Notes under the pieces: generated by a model
The model's input: the letters and a program-made list of their open reading frames with translations, nothing else
Told to the model about the DNA's origin: nothing
Database searches by the model: none
Position numbers and translations under genes: made by a program
Part shown: positions 8,531 to 17,629 of the stretch, piece by piece
Numbering within the stretch: position 1 is the stretch's first letter
How the letters are laid out: each line of letters begins with the position of its first letter
Source: Bog-473 sp963791455
GTDB lineage: Bacteria; Actinomycetota; Acidimicrobiia; Acidimicrobiales; RAAP-2
Direction: 5' to 3'
DNA: 64,000 nucleotides
NCBI GenBank assembly: GCA_963791455.1
Contig: CAWBSM010000004.1
Span: forward strand, 682,001 to 746,000

Positions 8531-10477
8531 CTACCATCCCGTCCCTGCGATGATCGACCCGTTCAGGTGTGTGCCCGCCATCGAGCCGTCGTTGGGGGCA
8601 TCTCCATAGTTGTAGATCGAGCCGTCAGCAGTAGCCACCCAGTAACCCCCGCCGTCGGAGGTCGCGAAGATGGCCGAAGCCGAATTCAGGCCTCCAATCG
8701 AACCCGTTGGTCCGCCCAGATTCGCCGCATCCCCGTAGGCGAAGACCTGACCGGCGGCGTCGAGGAGCCAGTAGCCCTTTCCGTCGGGCGTGCGCACCAT
8801 CGAGGTGAACGGGGATGCCTGCAAACCCGGGGCACCGAAATAGGGGGCGTTTCCGAACGTATAGACGTTGCCCGTGGCGGTCGCCAACCAGTAGCCGTTG
8901 CCCGAGGCATCGGGTGCCACTGCAACGGCAGCACCACCACAGCCGCCGATGCCCGGGCAGGACCCAGCGAAGCGGGCATCACCGAAGGCAAAGACCCCTC
9001 CGTCGGAAGCCACCATGAAGTAGCCACCGCCATCAGCGGAGGGCACCATCCCCACGATGGGAGCGTCGAGCGAGTTCGCCATGCCCGAGCCTGCAGGGTG
9101 GAGTCCCAAGCCCGGGATTGAGCCGTAGAAGCCGGCATTGAAGGCGAACACTCCACCGTCGGAGGCGTCGAGCCAATAACCACCCTTGGTCGCCGTCGGC
9201 ACGATGCCCACAACGGGGCGCTGAAGATGGAGCGACCCGGTCGAGCCATAGAACTGCGCCGAGCCGAAGGTAAAGATCCCTCCATCTGAACCAACAAGCC
9301 AGTAGCCGTGGGTGCTCGTTGGCGAGGTGTTGACGGGGGATGACGGCGCCACGTATGTGAACTTGTCGGCCCCAACAGCCGGGCTTGAACCCCCGGGCGT
9401 GGTGACGACCACGTCAACTGTGCCAGGACCTTCAGGGGGCGCAGACACCGAGAGCGAGCCGTCGCCATTGATGTAACCAGCGGCTCTCACCCCTCCGAAA
9501 GTAACTGCAGTCGCCCCATAGAGGTACTTGCCTTGAATCGTGACGATCGTACCGCCAGCGGCACTCCCCGACGCTGGGCTGACGGAGGCGACGCTGGGCT
9601 GTGGGGTGCCATAGAGGGCTGAGAATGAGCCTGAGGCAACTGGGGTCGGATAGGCGATGATCGTCCCAGAGGGAATCGTCATGTCGACTTCCGTCAGGCC
9701 GACCGCAGACGTATCTGCACCACTCACACCAAGGGAAGAGAAGGTGCTCGACCCGAAGTCTGCCAACGTCGACTGTGCACCACCCACGGATGGGGCTTCT
9801 TCGATCCACTCGGCTGTTTGCGCCGAAATGGAGTACGAGAACGTATTCGTGTAGATCCAACTCTGCGTCTGGTCCTCGATGGAGATCGTCCAGCTACCTG
9901 GCGAGACCTCAGTGATCGTTGCAAGCATGACGTCGCCTGGTACAACGGGAGCATCGATCACCATGGGGGCGGCGGGAAGGAGTTCGAACCAGGCGAAATA
10001 CGGAGAGGACGTACTGGCGCTCGGCGTGTCCTGGCTCGTTCCGGTCTGGATGAGGTCAGCCTCAAGCACGCCGTCGATGCCTACCCACTCCGAGGAGTAT
10101 TCGGGCGCCGGGGACGGGACGACCGAAGGGACAGTCCAATGGGCCCCTACGCCAGTGAAGGTTGTGCCGCTGGCAATCCAGCCCGCCCAGTTCGTGCTGG
10201 CGATGGATTCGAGAGTTCCGTTTCCAGCTGCACTGCTACCCGTACTTCCGATGACGTGCGGACGTTGTCCGCTTACCCATTGCACCGGGGAGGGTCCAAA
10301 GGGCGAGGGTCCATCTACCGACCCAACATGCGCGGCAGAACTGCCGGAGGTGATCGGACTCACGCCTGCAATCGAGGGGCGACCAGTGGCAGCGCCAATC
10401 GCAGTGCTCGATAGGACAATCCCAATCGAACAAAGGGTGACCAACGCTGCGAGAGCCCGCAGGAACCGCCACCACAT
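8531..10477 (-). CDS. Secreted G1-family (eqolisin) peptidase fused to TIG and propeller-like repeats
   Basis: ATG 10477 has GGAGG eight bases upstream; the longer frame is not needed. 648 residues: signal peptide (about 1-30), then a G1 glutamic peptidase domain (about 92-285) with STNWAGWIASG, HWTVPSVV, WVGIDG, the catalytic Gln in LIQTGT (Gln144) and the catalytic Glu in TAEWIEEAP (Glu227). A TIG/IPT domain follows (PSVASVSPASGSAAGG to DKFTYV). The C-terminal half holds six repeats of 38-50 residues of type YWLVGSDGGIFTFGSAQFYGS, as in other Acidimicrobiia surface proteins and probably propeller-like. Both catalytic residues are intact, so an extracellular acid-active endopeptidase is the best call. 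No partner gene is evident. Confidence 0.85.
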   Translation of the reverse strand: MWWRFLRALAALVTLCSIGIVLSSTAIGAATGRPSIAGVSPITSGSSAAHVGSVDGPSPFGPSPVQWVSGQRPHVIGSTGSSAAGNGTLESIASTNWAGWIASGTTFTGVGAHWTVPSVVPSPAPEYSSEWVGIDGVLEADLIQTGTSQDTPSASTSSPYFAWFELLPAAPMVIDAPVVPGDVMLATITEVSPGSWTISIEDQTQSWIYTNTFSYSISAQTAEWIEEAPSVGGAQSTLADFGSSTFSSLGVSGADTSAVGLTEVDMTIPSGTIIAYPTPVASGSFSALYGTPQPSVASVSPASGSAAGGTIVTIQGKYLYGATAVTFGGVRAAGYINGDGSLSVSAPPEGPGTVDVVVTTPGGSSPAVGADKFTYVAPSSPVNTSPTSTHGYWLVGSDGGIFTFGSAQFYGSTGSLHLQRPVVGIVPTATKGGYWLDASDGGVFAFNAGFYGSIPGLGLHPAGSGMANSLDAPIVGMVPSADGGGYFMVASDGGVFAFGDARFAGSCPGIGGCGGAAVAVAPDASGNGYWLATATGNVYTFGNAPYFGAPGLQASPFTSMVRTPDGKGYWLLDAAGQVFAYGDAANLGGPTGSIGGLNSASAIFATSDGGGYWVATADGSIYNYGDAPNDGSMAGTHLNGSIIAGTGW

Positions 10478-10683
10478 CGTCTCAACCTCCGCCAATTGGC
10501 TCCGACACATGGACCGCAGCAATCCGATCTACCGTGCTGAGCGTTCGACCCCCAGAGGATGATTCTGGCGACCGCAGCCGATGTGGGTTAGGGCCATTCG
10601 GACCCGGCCCTCACAACTCAGGCACAACATGAGTCAACCAACCGGCCACGGGCCTCAATCGAGGTGAACGAGCGGCCGTAGGC

Positions 10684-11073
10684 TTGATCCCTCAGTGGGA
10701 TGGCTGCACTGATGTCTGTAGCGGCTTTCTCGGTGGTCTTCGCCTCCTCTTCGAGGTCAGACTGTTCGGTTACTACGACATGGCGCTCGCAGTGTCACTT
10801 GTCTTGGTCGATATCGTTGGCGGCCGCATTCGCAACTCGCTCGTCGCATGGTTGGTCGAGGTTTCGCTTATCAGCGTTGTCCCTCGCAGTGACGCACTGG
10901 AAAACGAACTGAGGAATCTCGTTCCGCTCCTGATCATTGCCGCCGTTCTCCTTCTGTCACTTCGCCATCTCCAGGGGAAGGGCGATCGGCGGACCATCGT
11001 GCCGTGGCTGGCGCTGGCCGGATGTGCTCTGCTCACCCAGCCTGGCAACTTCCCGCTTCGACAGCTGCTTTAG
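10684..11073 (+). CDS. Fragment of an integral membrane protein
   Basis: The open frame of about 129 codons starts at a TTG and contains two or three hydrophobic segments (YYDMALAVSLVLVDIVGG, LVEVSLISVV, LVPLLIIAAVLLLSLRHL) and WLALAGCALLTQP. It resembles the last membrane spans of large multi-span actinobacterial proteins, for example glycosyltransferase 87-like ones, more than a complete protein. No convincing start or ribosome site is seen. It is probably a remnant lying between two secreted-protein genes, and the family is not certain. Confidence 0.4.
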   Translation: MIPQWDGCTDVCSGFLGGLRLLFEVRLFGYYDMALAVSLVLVDIVGGRIRNSLVAWLVEVSLISVVPRSDALENELRNLVPLLIIAAVLLLSLRHLQGKGDRRTIVPWLALAGCALLTQPGNFPLRQLL

Positions 11074-11621
11074 GCTCCTGCGCCGAGTCCAGATCGGCAA
11101 CAGGGCTGACCACGGCTGGGCGCACCTCTCGCCTCCCTTCCGTCTCCCCGCCCCTATGGGCCGGACGGATCACGTGATTGTCGGGGCCGCACCACCACGG
11201 ATTCGACATCTGGTCGCCGACGGCTGGGCCAATCCACGTGTAGGTCTGAACCGTCTCTGCTGAGCCGGCTGATGGGTCGGACACTTCACGGCTGCCGAGT
11301 AGGTATTGCTCGGTGGCGCCTCTTGCATCAGACGTCGGAGGAGGCTGAAACCGACGCGTTCGAGGCGCTGTGTATGGCGTCTTCCATGACTGGCCCCCCG
11401 GCTCCTGCCCCCCTTCGCCGACTGTGGGTGCGTCATCGAGGGACGAGTGCGAGCCGACCACTAAGTTGCCTTTGACTGGCACTTCCGAAACGTTCCTCGT
11501 ACCAGCGGATGCGGCTAACGATCGCAGATTGCGACTCCGGTTCGGGTCCGGGAAGCAAGATCTAAGCGGCATCGGGTCCCACCAGCTAGCGTTGACCCGT
11601 ACGCGACCTCAGGAGGCGCCC
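11074..11621. other. Long stretch without a convincing gene
   Basis: Open frames exist on both strands, but their compositions (Pro/Arg/Gly-rich, no motif) do not look like proteins. The right end carries AGGAGG (11611-11616), the ribosome site of the DUF4389 gene, so its leader and promoter must lie here. No RNA gene or repeat is recognised. Confidence 0.5.
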
Positions 11622-12233
11622 ATGCACGATATGAACTCCTCCTACCCAGCTACATTCGGTTTCGACGCCCCGGAGAAGGTCGCCAACTGGCGACCCGTCG
11701 TCAACTGGCTGCTGGCCATCCCGCATTTCGTGATTCTGTACGGATTGCGGATCCTCTCCCAGGTAGTGGCCGTCATTTCTTGGTTTGTGGTCCTCTTTAC
11801 AGGGGAACTCCCGGAGAGCTTCGCCAACATCCAAGCGATGTATATGCGATATGAACTCCGTACGTATGCTTTCTTTCTCTTCATGTGCGAGGAATACCCG
11901 CCCTTCGCCTTCGAAATGACGCCGACGGACAGCGGTGGGGACCCCCGTGTGCGAGTCGAGTTCCAACCCCAGCTCACTGAACGCAACCGCCTCACCGTCG
12001 CCTTCCGGATCATCCTTGTCATTCCGCAAGTGATCGCACTGTTTGTGCTGGACATCGCCGCTACGGTCATAACCGTGATCGCTTTCTTCGCTGTGCTCTT
12101 CACAGGCCGGTGGCCCGAAGGAATGCGAGCTTTCGTCCTCAACGTCATGCGCTGGTATCTGCGTGTTCAGACCTACTATCTGCTACTTACGGACGAATAT
12201 CCGCCATTTGAACTCGAACCACAGGCACCATAG
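11622..12233 (+). CDS. DUF4389 membrane protein, duplicated domain
   Basis: 203 residues from ATG 11622, five bases after a perfect AGGAGG. Two DUF4389 units follow each other: (NWLLAIPHFVILYGLRIL ... WFVVLFTGELPESFANIQ ... CEEYPPF) and (RIILVIPQVIALFVLDI ... FFAVLFTGRWPEGMRAFV ... TDEYPPF). Each has a transmembrane hairpin, an LFTG.xP turn, an amphipathic helix with aromatic and basic residues, and a closing EYPPF motif. The family is common in Actinobacteria and its function is unknown; a role in membrane organisation is only a guess. The gene stands alone, transcribed away from the fragment to its left. Confidence 0.85.
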   Translation: MHDMNSSYPATFGFDAPEKVANWRPVVNWLLAIPHFVILYGLRILSQVVAVISWFVVLFTGELPESFANIQAMYMRYELRTYAFFLFMCEEYPPFAFEMTPTDSGGDPRVRVEFQPQLTERNRLTVAFRIILVIPQVIALFVLDIAATVITVIAFFAVLFTGRWPEGMRAFVLNVMRWYLRVQTYYLLLTDEYPPFELEPQAP

Positions 12234-12522
12234 TTAGCGGCGGCGTTTCATTCGATGCTCTTGGCTCAACCAGTTGGCCCATCCCTCGTGCGAGGTCACT
12301 CGCGGTTGCGTTCAGTTACCGCCACTCCTGTACCCCAGGCTCTGAACGCACGGCCAAGCTGGAGTTTGACCCGCTCGCTGGACACGGGTGCACCAATATG
12401 TTCATCAAAACTCGGCTTCCCAGACTGCTTCCGTTAGTTACCCAACCGAACTCGGCTACTGACCCTCGGGATTGGGTGCGGACTGATCGTGGTTGTACGG
12501 CGCCTGAAAGCTATTCGCCGTC

Positions 12523-14271
12523 CTAACCACTGGAAGCTATGCCGACGACGGGCGCATTGAGGTGCGTTCCGCCCAGCGAGCCGAGGAATTCGGCATCCGG
12601 AAAGGCGAACACGCCACCATCGGAGGCGACAAGGTAATACCCGAGGCCATTCGCGGTGGCGGCCATGCCGACCATCGGTGCGACGAGGTGGCGTGAGCCG
12701 GTCGAACCGAGGAACGGTGCGCCAAAGCAGAACACGCCGCCGTCGCTCGCGACCAACCAGTAGCCGCCGGAAGTGCCGACGTCCACCGCCATGCCGACGA
12801 TTGGTTTGTTCAGGGGAGTTCCTCCCATGGATCCCTGGAACGTTGCGTCACCGAAGGCGAACACACCGCCGTCGCTCGCGACCAGGTAGTAGCCCCGATT
12901 GTCAGGAGTGACGTCCATGCCGACGATCGGTCTGTTCAGGGGCGTTCCTCCCATCGATCCCTGGAACATTGCGTCACCGAAGGCGAACACACCCCCGTCG
13001 CGCGCGACCAGGTAGTAGCCCGCGCCATCGCCGGTCGACGCGATTCCGACAATGGCGGCGTTGAGAACCATCCCACCCATCGATCCGAAGAACCCGGCAT
13101 TGCCGAAGCCAAAGACCCCGCCGTCGGATCCCGCCAGCCAATAGTCTCCTTCCGGACCGCTTGCCACTGCGACGATCGGGGCGTTCAAACGAGTTCCACC
13201 CATCGATCCGAAGAACCCGGCATTGCCGAAGCTAAAGACCCCGCCGTCGGATCCCGCCAGCCGATAGCCCGGTGCAGACTCCGGCAACACGGTCAGCGAC
13301 CCCTCGCCGTGGGCGGTCGTGGGCAGGGCAACAATCGTCGCCACCGAACACACCGCGCCGCAACGAACTCCGATAACGGTCGCACCACCTTCCGTTCCGG
13401 CCAGAAGTTCACCCGGTTGCACCCCCGCCGACACCAATGCGGACCCGCTCAGCGTCAGGACCTGATCATTCCCGGGGTGCGGGCTTCCTGGGGTAGCTCG
13501 ATCGGACATGTATGCAACGCCAGGGCCGGTCGCAGGCACGAAGCCCAGGCTTTCAACGCCGACGTCTTGTCCAAACGGAAGGCCGGACTCGGCAACCGTG
13601 CTGAGGCGACCGGCAGGAGACACAGCGTAGATCGAACCGTCAAGTTCGTTCGGCGCGATAAGTTGGCCGGCGAACGTGCCGAACGTCGAAGGGGCGACGG
13701 CGACGCCGCCCTCCAGCGGAACGTTGACGATACCGATGGTGCTGACATGACCGAAACAGTCGATGGCTGAGATCTGTGATCCCCCGCCAGGGACCGACCC
13801 AACCACCAGGATGCGATGCCCGAACTGACCGGTGGCGTCGAAGGTGATGCCGAAAAGACCGGATACCCCAGTGATGCTGGCCAGGTGGGACAACCCACCA
13901 GTTGGGGTGATGAGGGTGATGCCCGGTGGACTGGAAGTCAGGTCTAAGGCCGCGACCGAGTCCTGGGGGAACACACAGGAGCCATTGTCGTCGCTCAGCC
14001 CGGGCGAGATAGCGATGTACGACTCCGGGCCTGGCGGCGGCGAGTACGAGGGGGCGAAGCGGGTCGTCGTCCCGGCGGGGTCCAAGAGGTAGAGCCCGCC
14101 AGTTGCCGCCACAACCAGTCGACCATCGCTGCGCGGGCCGACCACGTCGAGGACGCCCGGGATATGTGCGCCTGACTGCCATGTCAACGTCGTCGCCGCT
14201 GCCCTCGGTGCGGTCACAGCGAGGAGCGCACACACCAGCGCCCAGAGGGCCAACCCTCTCCGCATGCACAC
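12523..14271 (-). CDS. Secreted propeller-like repeat protein
   Basis: 582 residues. A signal peptide (about MRRGLALWALVCALLAVTA, cleavage near APRAAA) is followed by a ~310-residue region resembling a six-bladed propeller (VLDVVGPRSDGRLVVAAT, ISAIDCFGHVSTI, DGSIYAVSPAGRLSTV). The C-terminus has six near-identical 41-43 residue repeats of the form YYLVASDGGVFAFGDA-FQGSMGGTPLN-PIVGM. The same repeat type closes the G1 peptidase two kilobases to the left on the same strand. Export to the cell surface or medium is clear. Ligand binding or adhesion is inferred from the fold only. The divergent region to the right is non-coding for about 300 bases. Confidence 0.82.
   Translation of the reverse strand: MCMRRGLALWALVCALLAVTAPRAAATTLTWQSGAHIPGVLDVVGPRSDGRLVVAATGGLYLLDPAGTTTRFAPSYSPPPGPESYIAISPGLSDDNGSCVFPQDSVAALDLTSSPPGITLITPTGGLSHLASITGVSGLFGITFDATGQFGHRILVVGSVPGGGSQISAIDCFGHVSTIGIVNVPLEGGVAVAPSTFGTFAGQLIAPNELDGSIYAVSPAGRLSTVAESGLPFGQDVGVESLGFVPATGPGVAYMSDRATPGSPHPGNDQVLTLSGSALVSAGVQPGELLAGTEGGATVIGVRCGAVCSVATIVALPTTAHGEGSLTVLPESAPGYRLAGSDGGVFSFGNAGFFGSMGGTRLNAPIVAVASGPEGDYWLAGSDGGVFGFGNAGFFGSMGGMVLNAAIVGIASTGDGAGYYLVARDGGVFAFGDAMFQGSMGGTPLNRPIVGMDVTPDNRGYYLVASDGGVFAFGDATFQGSMGGTPLNKPIVGMAVDVGTSGGYWLVASDGGVFCFGAPFLGSTGSRHLVAPMVGMAATANGLGYYLVASDGGVFAFPDAEFLGSLGGTHLNAPVVGIASSG
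12526..13265 (-). repeat. Six tandem ~125-bp coding repeats
   Basis: The C-terminal end of the secreted protein is built of six units of 41-43 codons that are also close at DNA level; for example, GGCGAACACACCGCCGTC recurs in adjacent units. Units three and four are nearly identical, which points to recent duplication or gene conversion. Confidence 0.75.
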
Positions 14272-14567
14272 AGCCTAGGAGGACCTGAACCGGCAACCCC
14301 GCGGGGTCACAACGTCTCATAACACCTGTTCGGGAGGACCCACGCGCCCTCCATCAACCAGCGGGTCTGAAGTTGCCGGTAGCGCGGATTCACGCATGCC
14401 CCAGATCACCTGTGGGTACGTGGCAGCCGCTTGGATAGTGGAAGCCCTGTTTGACCCCTCAAACAATTGCAGTTGCACAACACCTGGTGCGGGAGCAGGA
14501 TGATCGCCAAACCTGGCGAGGGAGACGGTCTCCGACGCTGCGGCGGACGAAGAAGGAGAAGAACCCA

Positions 14568-14912
14568 ATGGCAGTGTTCAACGGTGCATTCCCGATCCTT
14601 CCCGGGAAAGAACAACAAGGCCGGGACTTCGCGGCCACGTGCATGGGGGAGCGGCGCAAGGGGTTCGAGGCTCAGTTGGCTAGGGATGGGATTAGCCGTG
14701 AGACTTGGGCTCTGCAGGAGACCCCGATGGGGAGCTTCATGTTGGTCTGGTTCGAGGCTCCTGACATCGAGAAGGTGTTCACGCAACTCGCCACCTCCGG
14801 CGACGAATTCACCATCTGGTTTCGGGACCAAGTCATGGATCTGACTGGCGTCGATCTGGCCGCTCCACCCGAAAGCCCGCCCCCCGACGTATTGGTGGAC
14901 TGTATCCCCTGA
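14568..14912 (+). CDS. Small conserved protein of alpha/beta-barrel type (possibly DUF6176)
   Basis: 114 residues from ATG 14568, with GAAGGAGAAG as ribosome site. It begins MAVFNGAFPILPGKEQQ and has SRETWALQETPMGSFMLVWFEA in the middle and FTIWFRDQVMDLTGVDL near the end. The pattern of two strands and helices (a 'pilpGKe' turn followed by 'vwfea.d') resembles dimeric alpha/beta-barrel proteins such as DUF6176. No catalytic residues can be assigned. It is a single gene with about 300 non-coding bases on each side. Confidence 0.7.
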   Translation: MAVFNGAFPILPGKEQQGRDFAATCMGERRKGFEAQLARDGISRETWALQETPMGSFMLVWFEAPDIEKVFTQLATSGDEFTIWFRDQVMDLTGVDLAAPPESPPPDVLVDCIP

Positions 14913-15210
14913 ACAACGACCTCTCCCTGTAGGGACATCACCAGCGAGGGGATCAGGTCGATCGTTTGCTAGCGAACTGAATAGACCGCATGCCTGATTC
15001 CAGCGACCTCATTGCGGCTTCCAGCCCGCAGCCCGGACGGTGCTTCGGGATGATTCAGTCCCGACAGCTAAGGCGACGCTACCCAGCACCACTTACGTCA
15101 CGCAGGGTGGTGCTGCCACGAGGAGAGGGAGGAGGTGACCACCTTGGACGTCACACAGCGGTCAACGTCACACTGTCTCCAGGACGAGCAAAGTAGAGAC
15201 TCAAAGAGAC

Positions 15211-16488
15211 ATGACGGACGGACGATCACTTCGCTATTTGATACCGATGTGGGAGGGCGGCGGCAACATCCCTCCTGAGCTGGGAGTCGCTCGGCGGCTG
15301 ATCGCCCGTGGCCACCAGGTACGCGTGCTCGCTGATCCGACCATCAAATCCGCGGCCGAAGCCGCTGGCTGCTCATTCTCGCCCTGGCGGCGCGGACCGC
15401 ACCGAAAATCGCTCGATCCGTCCGAGGATCTCATCAAGGATTGGGAGACAAAGAACCCACTCGTCATGTTGCGTCGAGGACGCGACCGGTTCATCGCCGG
15501 ACCTGCAGCCGACTTTGCCGCCGATACATCCGAAACGATCAATGCCTTCCAGCCGGATGCCGTCGTACCGGACGCATTCCTATTCGGGTCGATAATCGCC
15601 GCGCAGGGGGCATCGCTGCCGGTCGCTCTCCTCGTGCCGAACATCTGGATAATGCCCTCTCGCGGCACGCCGCCGATAGGGCCCGGCTTCGCGCCGGCCA
15701 AGACAGTGGTCGGTCGTACACGTGACGCGGTGATGTTGGCGATAGTCAATCGCCTGTTCCGTGCCGGTCTGCCCCCGGTCAACGCTGCTCGTTCAAAATA
15801 CGGTCTGGCGCCGCTGTCCTCCTTCTACGAGCAGGCCTTGGTCGCCGAGCGCATCTTGGTGTTGACCAGCCCAGCATTCGACTATGCCTCAACCTCGGTA
15901 CCGGCCAATGTCCGCTATGTCGGTCCGATCCTGGATGACCCCGTTTGGGCACAACCGTGGGTATCTCCGTGGGCCGAGGCCGACAGACGTCCCCTGGTGC
16001 TCGTCGGCTTTAGCTCCACCTACCAGAATCAGGGGCCACTTCTGCGACAGGTGGTCGAGGCACTCGCGACTCTGCCGGTGCGCGCCGTCGTGACGGTGGG
16101 TCAGATGCTCGAGGCCAACGAGGTCACTTCGACCGACAATGTCGTCGTCGTCGGCTCAGCTCCCCACCGCCAGATCCTCGCTGAGGCAGCGGTTGCCGTG
16201 TCCCATTGCGGGCATGGCACGACGATGAAGTGCCTGGCCGCAGGAGTGCCCATGGTCTGCATCCCGATGGGCCGGGACCAGAACGACACCGCAGCACGCG
16301 TGGTGCACCACGGAGCCGGGGTCCGGCTCTCACCGAGCGCTTCGGCAGTCAAGATCCGCAAGGCAGTACAGCTGGTTCTCGGCGATGATCGCTTCCGCTC
16401 CAATGCATCGCGGATGTCTTCGGCAATCGCCGACCATGCAACCGCTGACCTCGTGACGGAACTCGAGGCGTTGGTGCGACGACGGTGA
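15211..16488 (+). CDS. Glycosyltransferase family 1 (UGT/MGT-like)
   Basis: 425 residues from ATG 15211 (AGAGACTCAAAGAGAC upstream). It is a GT-B enzyme that transfers sugar from a nucleotide-sugar to a small lipophilic acceptor. The N-terminal domain begins RYLIPMWEGGGNIPPELGVARRL, the acceptor-side fold of macrolide and zeaxanthin glucosyltransferases. The C-terminal donor site is HCGHGTTMKCLAAGVPMVCIP followed by GRDQNDTAARV (about 332-362), the bacterial equivalent of the plant PSPG box. The usual 'HGG.gt' reads HCGHGT, a small deviation. No biosynthetic cluster surrounds it, so detoxification by glycosylation is as likely as natural-product tailoring. Confidence 0.87.
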   Translation: MTDGRSLRYLIPMWEGGGNIPPELGVARRLIARGHQVRVLADPTIKSAAEAAGCSFSPWRRGPHRKSLDPSEDLIKDWETKNPLVMLRRGRDRFIAGPAADFAADTSETINAFQPDAVVPDAFLFGSIIAAQGASLPVALLVPNIWIMPSRGTPPIGPGFAPAKTVVGRTRDAVMLAIVNRLFRAGLPPVNAARSKYGLAPLSSFYEQALVAERILVLTSPAFDYASTSVPANVRYVGPILDDPVWAQPWVSPWAEADRRPLVLVGFSSTYQNQGPLLRQVVEALATLPVRAVVTVGQMLEANEVTSTDNVVVVGSAPHRQILAEAAVAVSHCGHGTTMKCLAAGVPMVCIPMGRDQNDTAARVVHHGAGVRLSPSASAVKIRKAVQLVLGDDRFRSNASRMSSAIADHATADLVTELEALVRRR

Positions 16489-16715
16489 CCAGGCCGACCG
16501 GACGACGGCGAATCGACCCGGTTGTAGTAGCGGTTAGGCCGTTGCGCCTGACCCCGAGGTGCTTGGTTCACCCGCAGCTGCTCCCTTATGCCCCCTACCC
16601 GAAGGGATCACTAGAAAACCTCTGATTGGGTGTCCCCGTTGTGCTGCGTTCGGGGGCACCCCCACCTACCGCCGCCGAACCCCTAACTGCCGTAGGCCTT
16701 CAGCAAGAGGTCACC

Positions 16716-16943
16716 ATGGACGGCAAGGCTGTCAACCTGACCCCAACCGAGTACCACCGTCTCGTCACGCTGGTCCAGAACCTGGGCCGGGTACCGTCGT
16801 CGGAGGAACTGATCGACCTGACAGACGAACTGAATAGGCGGACATTGGACGATTCCACTCGGCTTGCTGGCTCCAAGTCCGCCGTCGTGGAGCTCCAGCG
16901 CAAGCTGGGCTGGGATGGGAGCGAGGAATCCGAGGCCCGCTGA
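16716..16943 (+). CDS. Orphan winged-helix domain (OmpR/PhoB C-terminal type)
   Basis: 75 residues from ATG 16716 with AAGAGG upstream. MDGKAVNLTPTEYHRLVTLVQNLGRVPSSEELI corresponds to the start of the effector domain of OmpR/PhoB response regulators ('v.l.gr.v.LTptEy.LL..L..n.G.v.s...L'). SAVVELQRKLGWDG corresponds to the recognition helix and wing ('h...LRrKLg'). No receiver domain precedes it within reach. It may be a stand-alone DNA-binding protein or the remnant of a response regulator. The frame stays open 30 codons upstream without homology. Confidence 0.55.
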   Translation: MDGKAVNLTPTEYHRLVTLVQNLGRVPSSEELIDLTDELNRRTLDDSTRLAGSKSAVVELQRKLGWDGSEESEAR

Positions 16944-17038
16944 ATCCGTCTGCCATCGCCCGAAAGTGCCGGTCGGCTGCGCTGGCCCCAGCCCGGCGGT
17001 ATGGGATGGCCTATAAGCAGTCGGATACTCCGCCGGTC

Positions 17039-17431
17039 TTAGCCACGGGGTGCGAAGAACTCAAGTGCGATGTTGTCGGGATCTCGAAACGACAATGCCG
17101 AGTAGTAAGGCGTGTCCACGATGCCACCGTTGGGGATGCCGAGGTCGTTCAGACGGATTTCCCATGCCTTTAACTCATCGCGGTTGGCACAGCCGAAAGC
17201 CAGATGATCGAGCCCCGGCCGCCGCTCGTTGAACGGCTCAGTGCTGTCCAAGTCAGGGAACTGAGTTACGCCAACGATTGTGCCGCCGGTAAGCCAAGCG
17301 ACGCGCTGGAACGGACCCGTGTCCTCATCAAGGATTGGGTCCGAGCCGAACAGATCCTTGTACCAAGGCACACTCCGTTCAAGGCTCGTCACCGTGAGCG
17401 CCACGTGGGTAATCGCAGGGAACTCCGGCAT
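17039..17431 (-). CDS. VOC-family (glyoxalase/bleomycin-resistance) protein
   Basis: 130 residues from ATG 17431, preceded by GGGGAGAAAAGAG. It has the two beta-alpha-beta-beta-beta modules of the vicinal oxygen chelate fold: ITHVALTVTSLERSVPWY at the start and GLDHLAFGCANRDEL, then SALSFRDPDNIALEFF. Likely metal ligands are the first His (THVAL), the second His (LDHLAF) and the late Glu (ALEFF). The substrate is unknown; members act as lyases, dioxygenases or binding proteins. It stands between a winged-helix gene and the broken hydrolase-cyclase locus. Confidence 0.87.
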   Translation of the reverse strand: MPEFPAITHVALTVTSLERSVPWYKDLFGSDPILDEDTGPFQRVAWLTGGTIVGVTQFPDLDSTEPFNERRPGLDHLAFGCANRDELKAWEIRLNDLGIPNGGIVDTPYYSALSFRDPDNIALEFFAPRG

Positions 17432-17629
17432 CTCTTTTCTCCCCTTCGCGCCTCGTGGACGTAGCGAATGCTACCTCTTTGGCTGGCAGCTCTCCGGAAC
17501 TAAAAGCTCTCTGGCAGCACCAGTCGCCGCTCTAACTGAGGCCCCAGTCCCGATTGGCGTATGGGGACACCTTCGGGCGCGTCCCTTGGCTTTAGTCGCC
17601 CGGTATCGACATGCGGCTGCAAGTCGGGC

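Noticed and set aside
11033..11572. Minus-strand open frame of 179 codons in the gap before the DUF4389 gene
   Set aside because: Composition and lack of any secondary-structure pattern or ribosome site do not support a protein.
12523..13265. Regular direct repeats that could suggest a CRISPR array
   Set aside because: The repeats are ~125 bp, in frame, and encode a repetitive protein; there are no short repeats with unique spacers here or anywhere in the window.
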